A stretch of DNA of 64,000 bases, from contig BTRK01000005.1 of NCBI GenBank assembly GCA_036245805.1, forward strand, positions 35,383,469-35,447,468. Direction: 5' to 3'. Source of the stretch: Pristionchus mayeri (lineage: Eukaryota > Nematoda > Chromadorea > Rhabditida > Neodiplogasteridae). The notes beneath the pieces are model-generated. The model was not told where the DNA came from. It worked only from the letters and a program-made list of their open reading frames with translations, and ran no database searches. The position numbers and the translations under genes were made by a program. This document shows positions 11,701 to 18,725 of this stretch, in pieces; position 1 is the first letter of the stretch; the number at the start of each line of letters is the position of its first letter.

Positions 11701-12576
11701 TTTTCGCCCTCGGAGTCGGTGTGTGGAAATTCAGCCCCAATAGAGCGGAATGAGATAGTCCGATAATAATATTATGATGAAACAGATCCAACTTATTCGA
11801 TTCTGACAGAATTGTTAGCTAATCTGAAAGATGAATCGTCATTCTTGGCTGAAACATAATGCAATTCGATAGCAATCGTGTGAAAGTAGACAGTTTTGCC
11901 CACTCCAGAGCTATCTCCTCCTAGGGGAGTGAAGATAAAAATATCGCGTTTGTGCAGAAAGTTGTCTAAACCCCTTCCACCCAACTTGACGAGGCCGATT
12001 GGTCAATTTCGATCTAAGTCAGCAGTGGCATGAGCTAAAGTTCGGAAAACCCCGCGAAAACAACCAAAATCGACTGTTTTGCCCACTCCAAAGCTATCTC
12101 CTCCGAGGAGAGTTAAGACATGGACATGGCGATTGTGCAGAAAGTTGCCTAAACCCCTTCCACCCAACTTGACGAGGCCGATTGGTCAATTTCGCACCAA
12201 GTCAGCGGTGGCATGAGCTAACGTTCGGAAAACCCTGCATTTCACAGCGCTTCCATTGTCTCGTTCGATTGTTCTCCTCTCCCATTGTCCGCGAATGAAA
12301 GGGATTATTTGGGCCACGCAAATGAGGATTTTTCCCCATTTGACACGCTGTGCTCATGAGATTACGGTATTGATTGCAGTGCATCTTCGCCCTCTCGCTG
12401 CTTGCCGGACTCGAGGACGCTTGCGGAGAGAAGGTACGGTAGCTACTAGATGCGGTAGTCGATCGATAACTGAGTATCTACCATACTTTTCTTGAGGCAT
12501 AAGTGCTGTCCCCGCATCACACTCGCCTTGTTGTGTGCTGTGGGCTCGGGAGCATCCGTGATTTTCGTAACTCAGG
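8774..12576 (+). pseudogene. Decayed SLC6 (SNF) sodium-coupled neurotransmitter transporter gene
   Basis: A string of exons matches SLC6 topology in order. These are ELTEDGRDFWAFK (to 8822), IDFTIVAFSCLG then LLNLPKLIHENGG (TM1, 9121-9206), AFVAAYGACLLVCCLPIILL...SIGQLIGR (TM2, about 9538-9674), and VGVSQLLFTFVFLIVNTRYL (TM3, about 9735-9831). An extracellular loop (LPWLSCKSFPEM; EAGSLSNFTNVSTKL) follows, then FPLVAYGVIWAVVFCTICF (TM4, to about 10,404), VWSGLLLLACALTLMAVY (near 11,522), and ITLALLCAVGSGASVIFVTQ (TM9, ending 12,576). A frame change lies inside TM1 and a TGA follows HIF at the end of TM3. Exons for roughly TM5-8 are missing or replaced by repeats, and TM10-12 are absent. It is a relic. 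Confidence 0.7.
11885..12192. repeat. Two diverged tandem copies of a ~180 bp unit
   Basis: The segment around 11,890-12,006 (GTTTTGCCCACTCCA... to GACGAGGCCGATTGGTCAAT) recurs at 12,072-12,190 with scattered changes. On the minus strand both copies read LVKLGGRGL..., a hydrophobic stretch, then GVGKT, which resembles a P-loop. Too little is preserved to assign a family. It sits where transporter exons should be. Confidence 0.65.
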
Positions 12577-12827
12577 TTCGAATTATTTGATTTTTTTCAA
12601 ATTTGGGTTTGCGGGTTCTCTACTCTGTTTGATATTTTGATTCACTACATCGATTATTAGTGGCTCAATTTATACACCAGGGAAGAACATGTTTTTGTTT
12701 AAAAAACGGTGGCTGGTGAATTTGTGTTTCACAGTTATTATGAATAACTGCGCCGTGAATTTTATTTTCATTGTTCTGTTAATTTGGTTATTCCTTAATT
12801 TCCGACCAATCACTGTTTTGAGCAGTG

Positions 12828-13038
12828 TGTCTCGATTCCACCGAGATGTCTCTTTTCTTTGCTCTTTACTGCTTCTATTCTCTCTGGAATCGGGCCACTG
12901 GCCGAAGTGTAACAACTCTCCCGCTCTTTCCCCGCCTCCGACGTGTTCTTAGGGCAAGGCATCAGTATATATTGATATTGTGTAATGGATAAAGCAGTGT
13001 CTGTCCAAACGCTCGATCTCTGCTGGCAAACAGAGACA
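12828..13038 (+). repeat. 5' LTR
   Basis: 211 bp, TG...CA ends, identical to the 3' copy by reading. It has a TATA-like AGTATATATT near 12,962 and GATAAA near 12,986 that may serve as promoter and poly(A) signals. Confidence 0.93.
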
Positions 13039-13040
13039 AG

Positions 13041-13058
13041 TGGTGCATCGTCAAGGAT
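13041..13058 (+). other. Primer binding site, probably tRNA-Gly
   Basis: TGGTGCATCGTCAAGGAT begins 2 nt after the LTR. TGGTGCATCG is complementary to the CCA-tailed 3' end of nematode tRNA-Gly, and the following bases match the T-arm loosely. The tRNA identity is from memory of the tRNA sequence. Confidence 0.55.
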
Positions 13059-13419
13059 CAAACTCGGACCCCAACTGAACCACCGACAGCACCAGACCCC
13101 TGCCTTCCCTTCCTGCCTCTTCTTTCCCCACCGTCCCCGCCCGTAGAGGAGACCGTGACCGCCGAGGAGAGGAGACGATCGCTTCGCTAAGAAGGAAGGA
13201 GGGGAGGTTAGTCATTCCACTCCCTGGTGTTGATCCGCTTGTCGCCGAGGCTGGTAGTCAAGCGTCGATCCGCCAGGTAGCTTCCGTCCCCTTTCCTTCC
13301 CTCGACCGCATCGTCTTCCGCTGACTACGGGAGGCTGACGTCGGGAGGCAGTACTGTGAGCTATTTCGTCCCTCCCACCCAGAGAAGTCCCCCTGCGGAG
13401 GACAGCTGTCTCGTCAACA

Positions 13420-14649
13420 ATGGAGACGCAGGCACGGCTGCTAAGCACGGCAAGGAGGAAGCTGAGCGCCGCTCTCAGCCAAGCGAGCAGCCAGGACTTC
13501 CAAATGGACCCGACGGATAAGGAAGCAGTAAGGAGGTTGAAGGAAACCACGTCTTCACTCATCACGAAGATTGAGACGGCTCAGAAGATCACTCAAGATT
13601 CCTTAGCCGATTTCAAGGTTAAACTGGAGCGGATAGAGGAGGGAAATGAGAAGAAGGATGAGACGGAGAAGTTCAAAACGCAAGAAGCGGAGGTCCTGGC
13701 CGTCCTGGACCAATCGGAGCAGGCACTAGCCACACTCTCGAGCACGGAAAGAAGACTGACGGAAGCCCTCGAAGGAGGCAGGGAGATAGATCAGCTGGAA
13801 GAGGAGGAGGAAGACGAGATGAGTCATCACTCGGAGGAAGAAGAGATCGATCGGGAGAGAAGAGAGAACTCGACGGGAGAGCCAGCAGTGTCAGCTGTGC
13901 CCCGCGCTATCGCCCAGCTGGCTCTGACATCGCGACGAGAGGAGCAGAGAATCCGGCCAAGACTGCCAAGGCAAGAGATTCCCGCCTTCGATGGCTCTCA
14001 GGACTGGAGGCAATTCTGGGCAAGGTTCTCCATCACGGTGGACGCCCAGAAGATGTCACCCACGGAGAAGCTCGTATTTCTGCTGGGGGCGCTCCGCGGC
14101 CCTCCTCTCACCCTGGTCTCGGGATATTCCGTCAGCGACGAGGCCTACTCTCATGTGGTGCAAGCGTTGAAAGACGAATACGGAGACGACGGAATCCAGA
14201 TAACGAGGCTCCACAACGAGCTCCTGGAGGTGCCAGAGGCCAGGGAGGACACGGCCTCGGCTCATCGCACGGTTCAGGAGTTGCAACGGATCGTCCGTCT
14301 CCTTCTCTCGCTAGGAGAGCGAGTGGACAACGGAGTCATCGACACGGTGTGCCACAGGAAGCTACCCGCGTCGCTTCAGGAGAAGCTCTTCAGGAAGAAA
14401 GTGGAGGCAGGAGGCAAGAAGATGACAATCGCGGAGCAACTGGACTTCGTGGCCAAGGAAGTCGCAACTGGACTTCGTGGCCAAGGAAGCCACATGGCAC
14501 AGGAGTGTCGCATGGATATCGAGCAGAGACGACGGAGAGCGGCCGAGCTCAGCTTCGGATGCCTAGGCACGGGCCATCAACTGAAGAACTGTCGATCGAA
14601 GAGAACCTGCCAGAGGTGCGGGGCCAAGGATCACCACACGGCGCTGTGA
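13420..14649 (+). CDS. gag: BEL/Pao Gag polyprotein
   Basis: 409 codons from ATG at 13,420. The N-terminal third is helical and charged, with an acidic run (about residues 125-145, LEEEEEDEMSHHSEEEE). The BEL/Pao capsid-type core follows (IPAFDGSQDWRQFWARF, then LVFLLGALRGPPLTLVSGY). The C-terminus has two zinc-knuckle relics. In the first (FGCLGTGHQLKNC) the first Cys position is Ser. In the second (CQRCGAKDHHTAL) the reading stops at TGA, 14,647-14,649, exactly where the last Cys of CX2CX4HX4C belongs. A 28-bp tandem duplication (14,436-14,463 repeated from 14,464) has inserted out-of-frame residues just before the knuckles. Gag would form the particle core. Confidence 0.9.
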   Translation: METQARLLSTARRKLSAALSQASSQDFQMDPTDKEAVRRLKETTSSLITKIETAQKITQDSLADFKVKLERIEEGNEKKDETEKFKTQEAEVLAVLDQSEQALATLSSTERRLTEALEGGREIDQLEEEEEDEMSHHSEEEEIDRERRENSTGEPAVSAVPRAIAQLALTSRREEQRIRPRLPRQEIPAFDGSQDWRQFWARFSITVDAQKMSPTEKLVFLLGALRGPPLTLVSGYSVSDEAYSHVVQALKDEYGDDGIQITRLHNELLEVPEAREDTASAHRTVQELQRIVRLLLSLGERVDNGVIDTVCHRKLPASLQEKLFRKKVEAGGKKMTIAEQLDFVAKEVATGLRGQGSHMAQECRMDIEQRRRRAAELSFGCLGTGHQLKNCRSKRTCQRCGAKDHHTAL

Positions 14650-17316
14650 AGGAGTAGCGGGGCGACGCCACGAGAGCGCCGTCCATGGCAGGCAACCGGA
14701 GCCGCAGCCATCCAGAACGACGACAGGAAGGCCATTCTGCTCACCCATGAGGTCAAGGTGTTGAACCCTGTCACCGGCCAGGAGGCTCTCACCACCCTAT
14801 TCCTTGACAATGGGTCAGACAGCAACTTCATTTCGGAGGATTTGGTGGAGAAACTCGCGCTGCGACCAATCGAGACGAACCGGATGATGGTTACTGGATT
14901 CGGAGAGCACCAGGAGACCGTCAACAGTGGACTCTACAGGATCAAGGCCCTGCAGAAGGACGGTACCTACGTCGACCTAATGGCCTACTCGACTCCGCAC
15001 ATGGCTGGAGAAGTGGTCAGAGTCCTCCAGGAGGACCAGGAGAAGGAGCGGCCGACTACGGTACGAGAGAAGCCTGGCCTTCTCATCGGAGGTGACCAAT
15101 TCTGGGACATCGTGCTGCAGAAGGGAGAACGGGTCCCATCTGGACTGCGCTCCATTAAAACGATCTTTGGGCGCATGGTGACGGGAGTGGGAACCGTCGC
15201 CACCGTTCAGTCGCACACTGTCGTCACGGTCAAGACCAAGAAGAAGGAAGAGGACGAGGAGATCACCGAGCAGATGAAGAAGTTCTTCTCGATCGAATCT
15301 GTGGGTGTGACGGACGACCCCTATATCAAGGACGGAGAAGCGGCACAGCAGCACTTCGACGCCACTGTGAAGAAAGAAGCAGATGGCCGATTCTCCACTC
15401 GATTGCCCTACAAGTCGGAGAAGCCGGACGTCGCGGACAACAGAGGAATGTGCCTGGGGCAGCTTCGTTCCGTGGTCAGGAGACTCGACGAGATCGGAAG
15501 ACTGAAGGACTACGATGCAATCTTCCAAGAGCAGCTGAAGGAGGGCATCCTCGAGATCGTGGAGAACGAGGATCAGCATGTAGGAGTCCTAGCCTACCTC
15601 CATCATCACCCCGTCATCAATGAGGCCAAGAAGAGCACGAAGGTCAGGATCGTCTTCAACTCTAGTGCAGGGCCGAAGGGACGGTCCCTGAATAAGGCCC
15701 TGTACCAAGGCTGTGCTCATCTGCCTCATGGAGCGGCCATGCTCCTCAGGATGAGGACGAAGGAGATAGTCCTCACGGCCGACGTACGGAAAGCCTTCCT
15801 CCAAGTGGGGCTTCAACTGGAGGATCGTGATGCAGTGCGTCTCTACTGGTTGAAGGATGCGGAGAAGCCTCCGACTAGCGAGAACCTGCTCGCACTGCGC
15901 TTCACTCACATACCCTTCGGAATCATCTCGTCGCCCCATCTACTAGCTGCCACCATTCGGAAGCATCTGGATGACGAGGGAACACCACTGGCCAGCGAGA
16001 TCAAGGCGAACCTGTACGCCGACAACCTGATGATCGGAGCAGACTCCCCGGAGGAGGCGCTCGAGAAGGTGAAGGAGACGAACGAGATCTTCGGGCGAGC
16101 AATGATGCCCCTTCGCGAGTGGACAAGCAACCACAAGGCCGTGAATGAGGAGATCACAGACGATCCAGGCATCAGCGCCACCTCTTTCCTCGGCATCGGA
16201 TGGGATCTGACGACGGACACGATGAGAGTGCGGACGATGCGCAGGACAGGCAAGCGACTCACCAAGAAGACTATTCTCGCCGAGGTCATGAGCACCTACG
16301 ACCTTGCTGGATGGCTAGCACCGGCGCTTCTTCCGGCCCGTCGATTCGTCCAGAAGATAATCGATCTCCCATGGGATGAGTCTCTCTCGGCCGATCTACA
16401 GCAGGAATGGAATTCGATCGCAGACGAACTCGCTGACCGAGAACTCATCATTCCTCGAAGGATTCCAGGGAGTCAAGCAGAGCTCCATGCTTTCTGCGAC
16501 GCTTCGGGAGCACAAGGATACGGTTGTGCCGTGTATATCCGATCGAGGACGCTGGAGGGTATCAACACATACCTATTGATGTCGAAATCAAAGGTGTGCC
16601 CTACTTCCGAGGAGAAAGCCAAGAAGAAGGAGGAGGCGAAACCAGTGGAGAAGAGGATTTCCGTTCCCCGACTAGAGTTGTTGGCCGCGGAGGTCGGAGC
16701 CAAGCTCGTGAACTACGTGAGGAAGGAGATAGGAGTAGAGATTGAGAAGACCTACTTGTGGACCGACTCTCTTCCGGCCCTCAGCCAGATGCTGCATCCG
16801 GAGAAGGAGCATCAGAAGTTCGTCGCAAACCATGTGAAGAAGATCCAGGAGATGGAGATCGACGAGTTTCGCTACGTGCCCACGTTCGACAATCCAGCGG
16901 ATGTGGCCTCACGGGGTTGCACAGTGGATGAGCTGAAGGAGAACGCGCTCTGGCTGCAAGGACCGACGTGGCTGCGAAAGGAGCAAGATGCGTGGCCAGT
17001 CACCCCCCATGGATACTCAGCTCGCCCGGAAGTAGACGAGTCGGCAGAGGAGGAGGTCGAGGGCATCAAGACGCAGGTAGCTGCCGCAACGACAGAAGCA
17101 GTCACGTACAAGCCGCAGCTTGATGTCAGTCGGTTTTCCACGCATCGCCGTATACAGACGACCGCGGCCTTTGTGTTGCGCTTCGCGAGGAGGACAACGA
17201 TGGCACGAGGAATTCCGGTCCACTCAGAGTACCTGCAGCCGCACCCGCGGCCAGACTCGGAGGAACCGGATGCCCCTACTTCCTGGATCCACGGGCAGGA
17301 ATCGCCAAGCTCGTAG
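14650..17316 (+). CDS. pol: BEL/Pao Pol: protease, reverse transcriptase, RNase H
   Basis: Open in the same frame as gag directly after the TGA, so only that stop separates them. The protease active-site region reads LFLDNGSDSNFI (D-N-G in place of the usual D-S/T-G). The RT has ADVRKAFLQVGL (first catalytic Asp) and YADNLMIGAD, where the second Asp of the usual Y-x-D-D is Asn. RNase H has LHAFCDASGAQGYG, VPRLELLAAEVGAKL, YLWTDSLPAL and NPADVASRG, carrying the expected acidic residues. After about 17,165 the linker to integrase is shortened and the frame runs out at 17,316, while integrase continues in another frame. This would copy the element RNA into DNA if expressed. Confidence 0.9.
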   Translation, partial: RSSGATPRERRPWQATGAAAIQNDDRKAILLTHEVKVLNPVTGQEALTTLFLDNGSDSNFISEDLVEKLALRPIETNRMMVTGFGEHQETVNSGLYRIKALQKDGTYVDLMAYSTPHMAGEVVRVLQEDQEKERPTTVREKPGLLIGGDQFWDIVLQKGERVPSGLRSIKTIFGRMVTGVGTVATVQSHTVVTVKTKKKEEDEEITEQMKKFFSIESVGVTDDPYIKDGEAAQQHFDATVKKEADGRFSTRLPYKSEKPDVADNRGMCLGQLRSVVRRLDEIGRLKDYDAIFQEQLKEGILEIVENEDQHVGVLAYLHHHPVINEAKKSTKVRIVFNSSAGPKGRSLNKALYQGCAHLPHGAAMLLRMRTKEIVLTADVRKAFLQVGLQLEDRDAVRLYWLKDAEKPPTSENLLALRFTHIPFGIISSPHLLAATIRKHLDDEGTPLASEIKANLYADNLMIGADSPEEALEKVKETNEIFGRAMMPLREWTSNHKAVNEEITDDPGISATSFLGIGWDLTTDTMRVRTMRRTGKRLTKKTILAEVMSTYDLAGWLAPALLPARRFVQKIIDLPWDESLSADLQQEWNSIADELADRELIIPRRIPGSQAELHAFCDASGAQGYGCAVYIRSRTLEGINTYLLMSKSKVCPTSEEKAKKKEEAKPVEKRISVPRLELLAAEVGAKLVNYVRKEIGVEIEKTYLWTDSLPALSQMLHPEKEHQKFVANHVKKIQEMEIDEFRYVPTFDNPADVASRGCTVDELKENALWLQGPTWLRKEQDAWPVTPHGYSARPEVDESAEEEVEGIKTQVAAATTEAVTYKPQLDVSRFSTHRRIQTTAAFVLRFARRTTMARGIPVHSEYLQPHPRPDSEEPDAPTSWIHGQESPSS

Positions 17317-18725
17317 CTCGCAAGGCTCACGTGGACCGATGCCACGCGGGGGAGAAGGACTCACTGGCTCATCTGCGCTTGTCCTACTGGATCCCAAGAG
17401 GAGCTAGGCTGATGAAAAGGACCATCAAGGAGTGTCCCAAGTGCCTGAAGGACAAGGCCAAACCGTTCCAACTACCGCCCATGCCTCCACTGCCTCATCG
17501 TCGAGTGAATCCGTCCAGGCCATTCTCGTCAGTCGGCGTCGACCTGATGGGCCCCATCACAACCAATTCCAGTCGAGGAAGGAAAAAGGTGTGGGTGGCC
17601 CTGTGGTCATGCATGTGCACTCGAGCGGTGCACCTGGAGATAGTCAACGACCTGTCCTCGGCAAGCTTCATACTACCGATGAGAAGATTCATTGCTAGGA
17701 GAGGCCGCCCAGACTTCATCGTCAGTGATAACGGGACGAATCTCGTAGGAGCAGAGAAGGCGACGAGAGAAGCATGGAAGGCCGCAACAGAGGACGATGA
17801 GACCGGTAGCTACATCGCCAAGGAGGGAATCGAGTGGAGGAGGATCACTCCGAGGGCGCCGTGGAAGGGAGGCCACTACGAGAGGATGGTGGGAATGGTG
17901 AAGAACGCATTCGAGAAGTCCGTTGGGCGCAGGACACTGAGAAGCGTCGAGCTCCACTGTCTAATCACGGAGATCGAAGCACTGGTAAACTCCCGCCCCC
18001 TGGTGCAAGTATCAGACTCAGGAGAGGTGCTAAGGCCTATCGACTTCATCTCACCGACTATCCATCTCCCACGAAGTCAACCAGGAGTCCCGAGGAAAGA
18101 TGAAGCTGAATTCCGTGCAGGGAAGGAGGAACTGAAGGATCTGTGGACCTCGACTACGGAGCTACTGGACTGTTTCTGGAATGAGTGGCAACGATTCTAC
18201 CTTCCCTCTCTGCGAGAAGTCCATCGAAGCGAGCACAGGCATCCCCGGTCTCGACACTCGAGAGAGCCAAGGGAAGGAGAAGTCGTCCTGGTCATTGACA
18301 AGCTGCTCCCGAGGGGAGAATGGAAGATGGCACGCGTGTCCAGAGTTCTTCGCTCGAAAGGAGGAGAGGCCAGAGCAGCAGTCATTAAGATGCCAAATCG
18401 CAAGATGCTGGAGCGAGCAGTCAATCACCTCCTTCCCCTGGAAATCAGCGCCGAGGACCCCGACGATGCCAAGAAGATCCAGGAGCCAGAATCGAAGCCG
18501 GAAGTTATCCTCAAGGTGACTAACGACCAAGGAGGAGGAGAACGAAGAGTCCACGGAGACGAATCCGGTCTGAAGATCACGGTTGGCCAAGGCAGAGCAC
18601 AAATGAGGAGAAGAAGGCAAGGAGGAGTAGAAGAAAGAAGCGAGAGAACGAGGTCAATTCCGTGGGAGAAGAACCGACTCGGACCTACAACCTCAGATCA
18701 AGGAAGAAGGCAATGCCGCTGCTGA
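17220..18725 (+). CDS. BEL/Pao integrase domain
   Basis: In a different frame from RT. The N-terminal zinc domain reads ARKAHVDRCHAGEKDSLAH and ends in KECPKC. The catalytic triad is seen as GVDLMGP (about 17,538), VSDNGTNLVG (about 17,720) and GGHYERMVGMVK (about 17,868), i.e. D, D and E in normal spacing with the usual NGTN and W-x-GG-x-x-E contexts. The tail is basic, then highly charged, and overlaps the envelope ORF start by 13 nt. The switch from the RT frame falls near 17,165-17,220 and also removes residues normally found there, so it is more likely a deletion than programmed frameshifting. Confidence 0.88.
   Translation, partial: PLRVPAAAPAARLGGTGCPYFLDPRAGIAKLVARKAHVDRCHAGEKDSLAHLRLSYWIPRGARLMKRTIKECPKCLKDKAKPFQLPPMPPLPHRRVNPSRPFSSVGVDLMGPITTNSSRGRKKVWVALWSCMCTRAVHLEIVNDLSSASFILPMRRFIARRGRPDFIVSDNGTNLVGAEKATREAWKAATEDDETGSYIAKEGIEWRRITPRAPWKGGHYERMVGMVKNAFEKSVGRRTLRSVELHCLITEIEALVNSRPLVQVSDSGEVLRPIDFISPTIHLPRSQPGVPRKDEAEFRAGKEELKDLWTSTTELLDCFWNEWQRFYLPSLREVHRSEHRHPRSRHSREPREGEVVLVIDKLLPRGEWKMARVSRVLRSKGGEARAAVIKMPNRKMLERAVNHLLPLEISAEDPDDAKKIQEPESKPEVILKVTNDQGGGERRVHGDESGLKITVGQGRAQMRRRRQGGVEERSERTRSIPWEKNRLGPTTSDQGRRQCRC

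Noticed and set aside
16376..18620. Many secondary open frames inside the retroelement
   Set aside because: Shadows of pol, integrase and env in other frames, favoured by the GC-richer composition.
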